This document shows, in pieces, positions 44,570 to 53,748 of a stretch of DNA of 64,000 nt. Made by a program: the position numbers and the translations under genes. The stretch spans positions 558,001 to 622,000 of the forward strand of contig NZ_JABBND010000001.1 of NCBI RefSeq assembly GCF_012933465.1, written 5' to 3'. Under the pieces are notes generated by a model. That model was not told the DNA's origin. It ran no database searches and was given only the letters and a program-made list of their open reading frames with translations. The number at the start of each line of letters is the position of its first letter. Position 1 is the first letter of the stretch. This stretch comes from Actinomycetospora sp. TBRC 11914 (GTDB lineage: Bacteria > Actinomycetota > Actinomycetes > Mycobacteriales > Pseudonocardiaceae).

Positions 44570-44635
44570 TCAGGCACACCCGCCGCTGGGACGCGGACGA
44601 TGGGGGTCGAGATCGACGTGCTGGCGCTGGCTCAT
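44570..44635 (-). CDS. Upstream ORF (leader peptide) of whiB7
   Basis: A 21-codon ORF reading MSQRQHVDLDPHRPRPSGGC plus a final Ala, stop TGA at 44572-44570, just before the attenuator. Its start codon follows directly on the GGCCGCG element that duplicates the 5' arm of the terminator. No strong RBS is visible. The same frame is open upstream to an ATG at 44854, so a 94-residue version is possible; I prefer the short form because known whiB7 leaders use short ORFs, and the RxHVDL string resembles other actinobacterial leader peptides. Its proposed role is to sense slow translation caused by ribosome-targeting antibiotics. Confidence 0.55.
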   Translation of the reverse strand: MSQRQHVDLDPHRPRPSGGCA

Positions 44636-44640
44636 CGCGG

Positions 44641-44676
44641 CCGGGTTCGCACCCGGGCGCGGGGAGATCTCTCCCC
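44641..44676 (-). promoter_or_regulatory. Paired stem-loops in the whiB7 leader
   Basis: Two adjacent perfect hairpins: CCGGGT/ACCCGG at 44641-44656 and GGGGAGA/TCTCCCC at 44661-44676. They lie just before the upstream ORF start on the minus-strand transcript and could gate access to it. Confidence 0.6.
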
Positions 44677-44915
44677 GGACGCCGGACACGACCGGGACGG
44701 CCGCGAAGGCACGCGTCCGGGCGAGCCCCGTGAACGGGACCTCCTGCGCGTACGGCGTGGAGCAGCGCGACGCGACCGGCGATATGCCGGTCACCGCGAT
44801 CACGTCGGTCACCCGGGACGGGGAGACGGGTGCACCCGTGAGGAACAGCTTCATGATCGGCGCACCCCCTCGTCGCAAGCGTCTCGACCCGGCACGTCAC
44901 GCGCCGGTGGATGCG

Positions 44916-44954
44916 AACCTAGGGGCCCCCGCGCGAGGGCCGCAACGGAATTTC
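44916..44954 (-). promoter_or_regulatory. whiB7 promoter with AT-rich WhiB7-type element
   Basis: On the minus strand: GAAATT (44954-44949), three bases, -35 TTGCGG (44945-44940), an 18-bp spacer, -10 TAGGTT (44921-44916). An AT-rich tract three bases upstream of the -35 is the known WhiB7/SigA recognition arrangement, so autoregulation is likely. It lies 22 bp beyond the uvrD2 stop, giving a leader of roughly 470 nt. Confidence 0.75.
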
Positions 44955-44976
44955 CCGCGAGATCCGAGAAGTTTTC

Positions 44977-47097
44977 TCAGCCGACGTGGTCGCGGACCAT
45001 CGTGAGCACGTCGTCGCCGTAGCGCTCCAGCTTCGACGCGCCGATGCCGGGGATCGTGACGAGCCCCTTCGGGTCGGTCGGGCGCTGCTCGGCGAGGGCG
45101 ACGAGGGTGGCGTCGGTGAACACGACGTAGGCCGGCACCGACCGCTGCTTGGCCTCGTTCGACCGCCACGCCCGCAGCGCGTCGAGCAGCTCGACGTCGA
45201 CGTCGGAGGGGTGCTCGGTGCAGCGGCCGATCTTCTGGGCCGCCGGGTCGGACAGCGCCTTCCCGCACAGCCGGCACCCGGCCTTGGTCACCTTGGCCTT
45301 GGGCCCGCCGTCGACCCCCGACCCCGGTTTGCGTGCCGCCGGGTGGTCCTCGGGCACCAGCCCGTAGAGGAAGCGGCTGCGGCGCCGCGAGCGCCGCCCG
45401 CCCGCCGAGCGGGAGAGCGCCCACGACAGCCGCAGGTGCACCCGCGCACGGGTCACCCCGACGTAGAAGAGCCGGCGCTCCTCCTCCACCGCGTCGTCGT
45501 CGCCGTCGGCGTGCTGGATCGGCAGCGTCCCGTCGGTGAGCCCGACGAGGAACACGGCGTCCCACTCCAGGCCCTTCGCGGCGTGCAGCGACGCCAGCGT
45601 GACCCCCTGCACCGTCGGCGGGTGCTGCGCCTGCGCCCGGGCGTTGAGCTCGGCGAGGAAGCCGCCCAGGGTCGTCGTCGGGACGCTCTCGACGAGGTCG
45701 GCGGCGAGCTCGGCGAGGGCGCGCAGCGACTCCCAGCGCTGGCGCTGGGCGCCGTCGGCGGCCCCGCCGGGCGGCGGCGTCTCGGTGAGGCCCTGCTCCC
45801 CCAGCACCGCCCGCACCGCCGTGACGACGTCGGTCCCGACGACGCCCTCGGGTCCCCCCTCGACCCGGCCCGCCGTCGTGCGCAGCGCGGCGATCGCGGT
45901 GCGGACCTCGGCGCGCTGGAAGAAGCGCTCGCCGCCGCGGACCTGGTAGGCGATGCCGGCGTCGGCCAGCGCCTGCTCGTAGACCTCGGACTGGGCGTTG
46001 ACGCGGTAGAGCACGGCGATCTCGGCGGCGGGCACGCCGTCGTCGATCAGGTCGCGGATCTGGTCGGCGACGGCGGTGGCCTCGGTCGGCTCGTCGTCGT
46101 GCTCGGCGAAGTCCGGCGCGGGACCGGGCGGGCGCTGCCCCTCGAGGCGCAGCCGCGACCCGGCGGCCCGCCCGCGCGCCGCCCCGATGACGGTGTTCGC
46201 GGCGGCGACGACCTGCGGGGTCGAGCGGTAGTCGCGGACCAGGCGCACGACGGCGGCCTCGGGGAAGCGGCGCGGGAACTCCAGCAGGTAGCTCGGGCTG
46301 GCGCCGGCGAAGGAGTAGATCGTCTGGTTGGCGTCGCCGACGACGGTGAGGTCGTCCCGCCCGCCGAGCCACGCCGAGAGCAGGCGGTGCTGCAGCGGCG
46401 TGACGTCCTGGAACTCGTCGACGACGAAGCAGCGGTAGCGCTCGCGGAACTCGTCGGCCACCTCGGCGGAGCCCTCGAGCGCGCCGGCGGTGTGGATCAG
46501 CAGGTCGTCGAAGTCGAGCTGCTCGGCGCGGTTCTTGAGCTGCTCGTAGGAGTCGTAGACGCGGGCGACCTGCTCGACGGGCGCCGGGGTGTCGCGCTGG
46601 GCCTTGGTCGCGGCCTGCGCGTACGCGTCGGGCGCGACGAGGCAGGCCTTGGCCCACTCGATCTCGCTCGCGAGGTCGCGCAGGGACTCCCGGGTGGTCG
46701 GCGCGTCGGCCCGCTGGGCGGCCTGGCCGACGAAGCGCAGCTTGTTCTCCAGCACCGGCCACACCTCGCCGCCGACCGAGCGCGGCCAGAAGTAGCGCAG
46801 CTGCCGCAGCGCGGCGGCGTGGAACGTCCGGGCCTGCACGCCGCCGACGCCGAGGTCGCGCAGCCGGGTGCGCATCTCCCCCGCGGCGCGCGCGGTGAAG
46901 GTGACCGCGAGGACCTGGCCGGCCCGCACCTGCTCGGCGCGGACCAGGTGGGCGATCCGGCGGGTGATGGTGCGGGTCTTGCCCGTGCCGGCGCCGGCGA
47001 GCACGCAGACCGGGCCGCGCGGGGCGAGCACCGCGGCCCGCTGCTCGGGATCGAGCCCCTGCTCCGGGGTCTGGCCGGGCGCCGCGGTCACCGTCAC
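44977..47097 (-). CDS. uvrD2: ATP-dependent DNA helicase UvrD2
   Basis: A 706-residue SF1A helicase. Walker A is [15 protein letters not shown] near residue 36, motif II is VVDEFQDVT, and motif VI is [17 protein letters not shown]. After residue ~590 it has the tetracysteine zinc motif of the UvrD2 group (CRLCGKAL and GRCTEH region) and then an HRDC domain ([18 protein letters not shown]). Mycobacterial UvrD2 unwinds 3'-tailed DNA and is linked to DNA-damage tolerance. The start is GTG at 47097. Its stop lies just upstream of the whiB7 promoter; both are minus-strand genes. Confidence 0.95.
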   Translation of the reverse strand: MTVTAAPGQTPEQGLDPEQRAAVLAPRGPVCVLAGAGTGKTRTITRRIAHLVRAEQVRAGQVLAVTFTARAAGEMRTRLRDLGVGGVQARTFHAAALRQLRYFWPRSVGGEVWPVLENKLRFVGQAAQRADAPTTRESLRDLASEIEWAKACLVAPDAYAQAATKAQRDTPAPVEQVARVYDSYEQLKNRAEQLDFDDLLIHTAGALEGSAEVADEFRERYRCFVVDEFQDVTPLQHRLLSAWLGGRDDLTVVGDANQTIYSFAGASPSYLLEFPRRFPEAAVVRLVRDYRSTPQVVAAANTVIGAARGRAAGSRLRLEGQRPPGPAPDFAEHDDEPTEATAVADQIRDLIDDGVPAAEIAVLYRVNAQSEVYEQALADAGIAYQVRGGERFFQRAEVRTAIAALRTTAGRVEGGPEGVVGTDVVTAVRAVLGEQGLTETPPPGGAADGAQRQRWESLRALAELAADLVESVPTTTLGGFLAELNARAQAQHPPTVQGVTLASLHAAKGLEWDAVFLVGLTDGTLPIQHADGDDDAVEEERRLFYVGVTRARVHLRLSWALSRSAGGRRSRRRSRFLYGLVPEDHPAARKPGSGVDGGPKAKVTKAGCRLCGKALSDPAAQKIGRCTEHPSDVDVELLDALRAWRSNEAKQRSVPAYVVFTDATLVALAEQRPTDPKGLVTIPGIGASKLERYGDDVLTMVRDHVG

Positions 47098-47212
47098 CGC
47101 CCCATCGTCTCAACCCGGCCCGACGTCGTGGGGCGGGACGGCCCGGCGGGTCGCGGCGGATCGGGTTCGGCCTGGTCGGGGCGAGCGGCCGGCGAAGCTG
47201 ACGGTCATCGGC

Positions 47213-47443
47213 GTGACCTCCGACGAGTCCGGCGCCTCGCTCGTCCTCGACATCGACGCCCGCTCGGAGCAGGGCCGGCAGCGGTGGCGGCTCACACTGG
47301 ACCGAGCACTGGCCGACCTGACGGACGAGCAGGCCTCGCTCGAGTCGGCAGCCCTGATCGTCAGGGCGAACGTCGAGGAGTGGTGGCACCTCAAGGACGT
47401 CGAGCCCCACACAGGACGGATGGCCGTCCTCGTCGAGGGCTGA
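47213..47443 (+). CDS. Small conserved-looking hypothetical protein
   Basis: A 76-residue protein from GTG 47213, sequence VTSDESGASLVLDIDARSEQ onward, ending MAVLVEG. It has strong G/C third positions and an alternating beta-strand then helix (DRALADLTDEQASLESAAL) pattern that looks protein-like. No domain recognised and no clear RBS. It is divergent from uvrD2 (115-bp gap) and convergent with the AraC gene, where a short GGCCTC/GAGGCC hairpin may terminate it. Confidence 0.5.
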   Translation: MTSDESGASLVLDIDARSEQGRQRWRLTLDRALADLTDEQASLESAALIVRANVEEWWHLKDVEPHTGRMAVLVEG

Positions 47444-47470
47444 GCCGGGCCTCGCTCCGCGGGAGAGGCC

Positions 47471-48181
47471 TCACAGCGACCGTGCACGCCGGCGGAACTG
47501 GCCCGGCGTCTCCCCGGCGAGCCGGGTGAACTGCCGGGTGAAGGCGGGCTGGTCGTAGAACCCGCAGGCCAGCGCGATCTCGACCAGGGGCCGGTCGGTG
47601 TCGGTGAGCAGTGTGCGGGCCCGGTCGATGCGGGCGCGCAGCACGAACTGGGCGGGGGCGAGCCCGAACACCGCCCGCATGCGCCGTTCGAGCGCGGACG
47701 GCGACAGCCCGGCCGTCGTCGCCATCTCCTCCACCCGCGGCGGGTCGTCGAGGCGGGACTCCACGAGGTCCACCACCCGCGAGAGCGCGGGCATCGCGGG
47801 ATCGGCGGCGTCGGCCGAGCGGAGGTCCTCGGAGACGCTGACGACGCCGGTGACCGCCCCGTCCGCATCCCAGACCGGGATCTTCGTCGTGAGGTACCAG
47901 CCGGGGCTGCCGCCCTCGCGGCGGATCAGCTCCAGCTCGTGGCGCAGCGGCCGGCCGTCGGCGAGCACGCGGGCGTCCTGCTCCTCGTAGCGCTCGGCCA
48001 GCGCCGCCACGAAGAGCTCGCCGGCGCGGCGGCCGATCACCCCCGCGCGGGTGCGCTGGTTCGTGCGCCGGACGAAGGCGTCGTTGACCTCGACGTAGCG
48101 CCCGTCGGCGTCCTTCGCGCAGAACATGACCCCGGTGAGCTCGGCGAAGAGCGCGACCAGGGCCGGGGCGGGCACGTCCAT
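47471..48181 (-). CDS. PAS-AraC family transcriptional regulator
   Basis: A 236-residue regulator. Residues ~8-115 form a PAS domain (LTGVMFCAKDADGRYVEVND, then VVSVSEDLRS); residues ~150-236 carry two AraC-type helix-turn-helix units (PRVEEMATTAGLSPSALERR and LACGFYDQPAFTRQFTRLAG). A PAS domain as sensor suggests a redox, light or small-ligand input. ATG 48181 is chosen because GGAGGTG lies 6-11 nt upstream. It is divergent from putA with a 149-bp spacer, so it probably controls proline catabolism (inferred). Confidence 0.9.
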   Translation of the reverse strand: MDVPAPALVALFAELTGVMFCAKDADGRYVEVNDAFVRRTNQRTRAGVIGRRAGELFVAALAERYEEQDARVLADGRPLRHELELIRREGGSPGWYLTTKIPVWDADGAVTGVVSVSEDLRSADAADPAMPALSRVVDLVESRLDDPPRVEEMATTAGLSPSALERRMRAVFGLAPAQFVLRARIDRARTLLTDTDRPLVEIALACGFYDQPAFTRQFTRLAGETPGQFRRRARSL

Positions 48182-48330
48182 CGCACACCTCCGGCCATCG
48201 CGAGGGGAGGATCGGGTCGCTCTACCCGCACGAGGGTTCCCCTCGCGCGGGAGGCCGGTTGGCGCCACCCCCCGCGCAGGGAGCGGGAACGGTACAAGAC
48301 GGGCACGCCCGACCGGCGCACGATGGACCC

Positions 48331-51300
48331 ATGAGCGAGCAGGTGATCGCGCCCACCGCCGAGATCGACGAACCGATGGTGGAGCGGGCGGTCGGCCGCG
48401 CGGCCCGGTGGAGCGAGGCCAGCGTCTCGGGCGGCCACGACACCGCCACCCGCCGCCTCGCGTCCCTGGTCCACGACCCCGACGGCGTCGAGTTCGCCCT
48501 GCGCTTCGTCGACCGGGTGGCCCGGCCCGACGACGACCGCGTCGCGGCCCGCGAGCTCGCCCGCCTGGCCGGGCGGGGTGCGACGCTGCCGGGGTTCGCG
48601 AACCTCGTCGACCGGACGATGCTGCGGGCCGGCGCGGTCCTCGCCCCGCAGGCCCCGCGGCTCGTCGTGCCGCTCGCCCGCCGGCGCCTGCGGGCCCTCG
48701 TCGGGCACCTCGTCGTCGACGCCTCCGGCCGCACCCTGCGCCGTCACCTCGCCGCCGCGCGCGCCCAGGGGCGGCGGCTGAACCTCAACCTGCTCGGCGA
48801 GGCGGTGCTCGGCGAGGCCGAGGCCGACCGCCGCCTGGAGCGCACCCTCGCGCTGATCCGCCGGCCCGACGTCGACTACGTGTCGGTCAAGGCCTCGGCC
48901 GTCGCGAGCCAGCTCGTGCCGTGGGACCTCGAGGGCAGCCGCGACCGGCTCGTCGAACGCCTGACGCCGCTGGTCGAGGCCGCCCGCGACGAGGGCGTCT
49001 TCGTCAACCTCGACATGGAGGAGTACAAGGACCTCGACCTCACGCTGGCCCTGTTCACGACGCTGCTCTCCCGGCCCGGGCTCGAGGGGTACTCGGCGGG
49101 CATCGTCCTGCAGGCCTACCTGCCGGACTCGGTGGCGGCGCTCGAGCAGGTCGCGGCGTTCGCCCGACGACGGGTCGCGGCCGGTGGTGCGCCGGTGAAG
49201 GTCCGGCTGGTCAAGGGCGCGAACCTCGCGATGGAGCGGGTCGACGCGGCGCTGCACGACTGGCCGCAGGCGCCCTACGCCACCAAGGCCGAGGTGGACG
49301 CCAACTACGTCCGGCTGCTCGACCACGCGCTGCGTCCGGAGCTCGCCGACGCGCTGCGGGTCGGCGTCGCGAGCCACCACCTCCACCACGTGGCGCTCGC
49401 CGTGGAGCTGGCAGCCGCCCGCGGGGTGGAGCGCCAGATGGACGTCGAGATGCTCCAGGGCATGGCCCCGGCGCAGGCCGACGCGGTGGCGGCGGACCTG
49501 CCGTCGGACGAGAGCCTCGTGCTCTACACCCCGGTGGTGCACCGCGAGGACTTCGACGCCGCGGTGAGCTACCTCGTCCGCCGGCTCGAGGAGAACGCCG
49601 GGCAGGAGAACTACCTGTACGCGATGTTCTCGGCGGCCGGCCCGTCGTCGTACGTGGACCGGTTCCGCGCCTCGGTGCGCGACCGCGACACCGTCGCCGA
49701 CTCGCCGCGCCGGACGCAGGACCGGTCGGCCGAGATGGAAGCAATGGCGCATTCCTTGCACCTGACGCCAGGACGGCGCCGTTCGCCCGCCGACGAGGGT
49801 GGCTTCCACAACGAGCCCGACACCGACCCCTCGCTGCCCGCGAATCGGGACTGGGCGCGGCGCGCCGTCGCGGCCACCCCCGCCGTCGAGCGGGAGCCCG
49901 AGCTGACCGACCCGGCCGCCGTCGACGTCGTCCTCGACCGGGCCGCCGCGTCCACCTGGGGCACCACCGCCCCGGAGGAGCGCGCCCGGCTGCTCCGCGA
50001 GGCCGCGCGCGCCCTGGCCGTGGCGCGCACCGAGCTGCTCACCGTGATGGTCGGTGAGGCGGGCAAGACCGTCGCCGAGGCCGACCCGGAGATCTCGGAG
50101 GTGATCGACTTCGCCGCCTACTACGCCGACCGCGCCGCCGAACTGGCCCCGACCAGGTTCTCCCCGGCCCGGGTCGTCGTCGTGACCCCGCCGTGGAACT
50201 TCCCCGTGGCGATCCCCCTCGGCGGCTGCCTCGCCGCGCTCGCCGCCGGGGCAGCCGTCGTCATCAAGCCGGCACCGCAGGTCCGGGCGTGCGCCGAGGT
50301 CGGCGTCGCGGCGCTGCACCGCGCCGGCATCCCCGCCGACGCCCTGCAGCTGGTCCACACCGACGAGGGCGCGGCCGGGCAGCGGCTGATCACGCACCCG
50401 GCGGTGGAGCGGGTGGTGCTCACCGGGGCGAGCGCGACGGCGGCGCTGTTCCGGTCGTGGCGCCCGGACCTGCCGCTGATCGCCGAGACCTCCGGCAAGA
50501 ACGCCCTGGTCGTCACCCCGGCCGCCGATCCCGACCTCGCCGTCGCCGACCTCGTCCGCTCCGCGTTCGGGCACGCCGGGCAGAAGTGCTCGGCGGCGTC
50601 GCTGGCGATCCTCGTCGGGCCCGCGGGCGACCCGCGCTCGGCGATCGGGCGGCGGCTGCGGCGCCAGCTCGTCGACGCGGTCACGACGCTGCGCGTGGGC
50701 GACGGCCGCGATCTCGGCACGACGATGGGCCCGCTGGTGGGCGAGCTGACCCCGCAGCTCGAGCGGGCGCTGACCACGCTCGACGACGGCGAGTCCTGGC
50801 TGGTCGAGCCCCGCCACCTCGGGGGCGCGCAGTGGACGCCCGGGGTGCGCGACGGTGTGGCGCCCGGGTCGTGGTTCCACCGCACCGAGTGCTTCGGGCC
50901 GGTGCTCGGGCTGATGACGGCGGCGACGCTGGACGAGGCGATCGCCTGGCAGAACGACACCGGCTTCGGCCTGACCGGCGGCCTGCACTCGCTCGACGCC
51001 GACGAGATCGAGTACTGGGGCGAGCGGGTCGAGGTGGGGAACGCCTACGTCAACCGGCACATCACCGGGGCGATCGTGCAGCGGCAGTCGTTCGGCGGGT
51101 GGAAGGGCTCGGTGGTGGGGCCGGGCGCGAAGCCGGGCGGGCCGAACTACGTGGCGCAGTTCGGGACGTGGCGGGATCCTTCCGAGCTGCCCGCCGCGCC
51201 GGTCACCGGCCCGGCCGCGGACCTGCTGGCCGCGATAGCGCCCTCGGTGGCCGCCGACGACCTGGCGTGGCTGCGTGCGGCGGCCGGCAGCGACGCGGCG

Positions 51301-51684
51301 GCGTGGCGCGACGAGTTCGGCGTCGAGCACGACCCGACCGGCATCGCCGCCGAGGCCAACGTCTTCCGCTACCGGCCGCTGCCGTCGCTGCGGCTCGTGG
51401 TCGGGGTCGGCGCCGCGCCGCGGGACGTGCTGCGGGTCCGGCTGGCGGGCGCGTGCGCCGGCGTGGCGGTGGTGGAGGTGGGTGACGACGTCGAGCCGGT
51501 GCCGGGTGAGCGGTTGCGCGCGGTGGGCGAGGTCCCGACGACGCTGCGGCGCGCGGCCGCCGAGGTGGGGGCGTCGCTGGTGGACACCCCGGTGCTCGCC
51601 GACGGGCGCCGGGAGATGCTGTCGGTGCTGCGTGAGCAGGCGGTCAGTGTGACCCGTCACCGGTTCGGCCACGTGGAAGCGTGA
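48331..51684 (+). CDS. putA: Bifunctional proline dehydrogenase / L-glutamate gamma-semialdehyde dehydrogenase PutA
   Basis: A 1117-residue enzyme that oxidises proline to glutamate in two steps. The N-terminal ~450 residues are the FAD proline-dehydrogenase barrel (YVSVKASAVASQLVPWDLEG, VRLVKGANLAMER, RQMDVEMLQGMAP). Residues ~530-1010 are the NAD-dependent aldehyde dehydrogenase with Glu719 in AETSGKNA and the nucleophile Cys753 in GQKCSAASLA. About 100 extra C-terminal residues follow. There is no N-terminal ribbon-helix-helix DNA-binding domain. In mycobacteria the two activities are on separate proteins. It is inserted between uvrD2 and mycoredoxin relative to that order. Confidence 0.95.
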   Translation: MSEQVIAPTAEIDEPMVERAVGRAARWSEASVSGGHDTATRRLASLVHDPDGVEFALRFVDRVARPDDDRVAARELARLAGRGATLPGFANLVDRTMLRAGAVLAPQAPRLVVPLARRRLRALVGHLVVDASGRTLRRHLAAARAQGRRLNLNLLGEAVLGEAEADRRLERTLALIRRPDVDYVSVKASAVASQLVPWDLEGSRDRLVERLTPLVEAARDEGVFVNLDMEEYKDLDLTLALFTTLLSRPGLEGYSAGIVLQAYLPDSVAALEQVAAFARRRVAAGGAPVKVRLVKGANLAMERVDAALHDWPQAPYATKAEVDANYVRLLDHALRPELADALRVGVASHHLHHVALAVELAAARGVERQMDVEMLQGMAPAQADAVAADLPSDESLVLYTPVVHREDFDAAVSYLVRRLEENAGQENYLYAMFSAAGPSSYVDRFRASVRDRDTVADSPRRTQDRSAEMEAMAHSLHLTPGRRRSPADEGGFHNEPDTDPSLPANRDWARRAVAATPAVEREPELTDPAAVDVVLDRAAASTWGTTAPEERARLLREAARALAVARTELLTVMVGEAGKTVAEADPEISEVIDFAAYYADRAAELAPTRFSPARVVVVTPPWNFPVAIPLGGCLAALAAGAAVVIKPAPQVRACAEVGVAALHRAGIPADALQLVHTDEGAAGQRLITHPAVERVVLTGASATAALFRSWRPDLPLIAETSGKNALVVTPAADPDLAVADLVRSAFGHAGQKCSAASLAILVGPAGDPRSAIGRRLRRQLVDAVTTLRVGDGRDLGTTMGPLVGELTPQLERALTTLDDGESWLVEPRHLGGAQWTPGVRDGVAPGSWFHRTECFGPVLGLMTAATLDEAIAWQNDTGFGLTGGLHSLDADEIEYWGERVEVGNAYVNRHITGAIVQRQSFGGWKGSVVGPGAKPGGPNYVAQFGTWRDPSELPAAPVTGPAADLLAAIAPSVAADDLAWLRAAAGSDAAAWRDEFGVEHDPTGIAAEANVFRYRPLPSLRLVVGVGAAPRDVLRVRLAGACAGVAVVEVGDDVEPVPGERLRAVGEVPTTLRRAAAEVGASLVDTPVLADGRREMLSVLREQAVSVTRHRFGHVEA

Positions 51685-51709
51685 GGCGGGTCGGCGCGTT
51701 GTTCCACAC

Positions 51710-51970
51710 ATGGCGCAGATGACGATGTACACGACCAGCTGGTGCGGGTTCTGCCGGCGGCTGAAGAGCCAGCTGGACCGCGAGGGCATCGGCTACGACG
51801 AGGTCGACATCGAGCGCACCCCGGACGCCGCCGAGACCGTCATGCGGGTCAACGGCGGCAACCGCACGGTGCCGACCGTCGTCTACCCCGACGGGTCAGC
51901 CGCGACCAACCCGAGCTTCGCCGAGGTGAAGAGCGCGCTCGCGAAGGCCGAGGCCGCGTCCGGCATCTGA
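51710..51970 (+). CDS. mrx1: Mycoredoxin
   Basis: An 86-residue glutaredoxin-fold protein with active-site CGFC (Cys12, Cys15; CGYC in M. tuberculosis Mrx1) in YTTSWCGFCRRLK, cis-proline TVPTVV and the NPS near the end. Mycoredoxin-1 reduces mycothiol-protein mixed disulphides. It lies 25 nt after putA but is the counterpart of Rv3198A by position next to uvrD2/nudC. ATG 51710 gives the usual length. Confidence 0.93.
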   Translation: MAQMTMYTTSWCGFCRRLKSQLDREGIGYDEVDIERTPDAAETVMRVNGGNRTVPTVVYPDGSAATNPSFAEVKSALAKAEAASGI

Positions 51971-52108
51971 GGTACCGGTTCCGAGCGAGGGCACATTCGC
52001 TCGGATAGAGCGGCCAGGGGCGCCCACCGCCGGAACGGCCGGGCCGCCGTCGTACTGGCCGAAGGGCCCCCTCGCTCGAGTAGATCGAGCGAGGGGGCCC
52101 TTCGCTCG
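51971..52108. repeat. Dispersed palindromic repeat, copy B
   Basis: Fills the gap between convergent mrx1 and the MFS exporter. It shares with copy A the left block (GCGAGGGCACATTCGCTCGG), AGGGGCGCCCAC at 52016-52027, GGCCGGG, and a terminal palindrome: a perfect 20-bp stem at 52060-52079 with 52085-52104, loop 5 nt. A terminator role for both genes is likely. Confidence 0.8.
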
Positions 52109-52109
52109 T

Positions 52110-53618
52110 TCAGGAGGTCGGCGCCTCCGCAGCCGGAGCCGGCTCCGGAGCCGCCACCACCGCCGGACGGGCCCGGACCCAGACCGCCACGACCACCGCC
52201 GCCACCAGCGCGGCCACCCCGGCGACCGTGAACACCCGGTCCAGCCCGGCCGCGAACGCCTGGTGCACCAGCGCCGTCGTCGCGTCCCCGGCCCCGACCA
52301 CCTCGGCGGCCCGGCCGCCGGCCAGCGCGTTCGCCGTCGCCGTCGGGTCGGACGTCCCGGCCGCCGCGAGCACCGTCGTGACCCGCCCCGCGAAGATCGT
52401 CCCCAGCACCGCGAGCCCGACTGCGAGACCGAGCTGGCGGAACGTGTTCACCGCGGCGCTGCCCACGCCGGCACGGGCCGGCGGGAGCACCGCGAGGGTC
52501 GCCGAGACGAGGACCGGGGTCGCGAGCCCGACGCCGAGCCCCGCGACGACCAGCCCCGTGACCAGCACCCACGGCCCCGACGTCGGCGCCACCAGCGTCA
52601 TCAGCAGCACCCCGACGCCGATCAGCGCCAGACCGCCGGCGATCGGGCGCGCGGGGGATCCGCCGTGCAGGAACCGCCCCGCCGACACCGAGACGACGAA
52701 GGACGCCAGGCTCAACGGCAGCGCGACCAGGCCCGCCCGGATCGGGGAGAGCCCGAGCACCGACTGGAGCCAGATCGAGACCAGGGCGAGGTGCGCGAAG
52801 GCGGCGGCCTGCAGGACGGCGGCCGCGGCCAGGAGCGCGGCGAACGACCGGTTCGCGAACAGCGCGAGGTCGAGCATCGGCGCCGCGGCCCGTCGCTCCA
52901 CGACCACGAAGGCGACGAGGGCGACCGCCGCGAGCACCAGGGCGACCACGGTCGCCGTCGCACCCCACCCGTCCTCGCCCACGGAGACCAGGCCGTAGAC
53001 CAGCGCCGCCGAGGCGACGGTGAAGGTCGCGGCGCCCGCCACGTCGACGCGGGCTCCGCCTCCCGCCCCGGACCCACTCACGACGACGAGGGTGAGCACG
53101 ACGGCGAGCACCGCGACCGGCAGGTTGACCAGGAAGATCGCCCGCCAGCCCCAGGCCTCGGTGAGCAGGCCGCCGAGCAGCGGGCCGCACGCGGCGGCGA
53201 GTCCGTTGACCGCGCCCCAGACGCCGAACGCCGTGCCGCGCTGCCGGCCGTGGTAGGTGGTCGCGATGAGGGCCGCCGTCGTCGCGAACATCGCGGCGCC
53301 GCCGACCCCCTGCACGACCCTGGCCGCGACGAGCGCACCGACGGACGGGGCCAGGCCGCAGGCCAGCGACGCCACCGCGAACACCCCGAGGCCGACGAGG
53401 TACAGGCGACGGCGGCCGAACCGGTCGGCGAGCGTGCCCGTGACCATCAGCAGGGCCGCGAGGGCGAGCGCGTAGCCGTCGATCACCCACTGCAGGCCGC
53501 CGAACGACGTACCCAGGGACGCGGCGATCGGCGGCAGGGCGACGTTCACGATCGTGACGTCGACGAGCAGCATGAAGGTGCCCAGGCAGACGGCCACCAG
53601 GGGCCACCACACACGCAT
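52110..53618 (-). CDS. MFS drug exporter, DHA2 (EmrB/QacA) family
   Basis: A 502-residue, fourteen-span major facilitator. TMLLVDVTIVNVALPPIAASLG is helix 1 with motif D1, LADRFGRRRLYLVGL is motif A, and GPLLGGLLTEAWGWRAIFLVNLP is the motif C/helix 5 region typical of DHA2 multidrug-proton antiporters. ATG 53618 has a GAGGAGGACC upstream. It is divergent from an Lrp-type regulator across 130 bp, the usual local-repressor arrangement. Confidence 0.93.
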   Translation of the reverse strand: MRVWWPLVAVCLGTFMLLVDVTIVNVALPPIAASLGTSFGGLQWVIDGYALALAALLMVTGTLADRFGRRRLYLVGLGVFAVASLACGLAPSVGALVAARVVQGVGGAAMFATTAALIATTYHGRQRGTAFGVWGAVNGLAAACGPLLGGLLTEAWGWRAIFLVNLPVAVLAVVLTLVVVSGSGAGGGARVDVAGAATFTVASAALVYGLVSVGEDGWGATATVVALVLAAVALVAFVVVERRAAAPMLDLALFANRSFAALLAAAAVLQAAAFAHLALVSIWLQSVLGLSPIRAGLVALPLSLASFVVSVSAGRFLHGGSPARPIAGGLALIGVGVLLMTLVAPTSGPWVLVTGLVVAGLGVGLATPVLVSATLAVLPPARAGVGSAAVNTFRQLGLAVGLAVLGTIFAGRVTTVLAAAGTSDPTATANALAGGRAAEVVGAGDATTALVHQAFAAGLDRVFTVAGVAALVAAVVVAVWVRARPAVVAAPEPAPAAEAPTS

Positions 53619-53748
53619 CGGTCCTCCTCCGGACGGATCCTCTCGACGACGGGTGCCGCCGGTGCCACCATCGTCGACACCCGGTGGGTCGATGGACGCG
53701 TCACCACCGCCACCTCGGCGGGTATCGACATCGAGGAGGCTCGCGACG

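Noticed and set aside
44570-44854. A 94-residue protein instead of a leader peptide before whiB7
   Set aside because: Same frame as the uORF, but it overlaps stable leader hairpins, has no family resemblance and lies wholly in the leader; kept as an alternative start only.
53640-53700. Operator dyad for the Lrp-type regulator
   Set aside because: Partial symmetry around CATCG/CGATG with several mismatches; not distinguishable from background in this GC-rich DNA.
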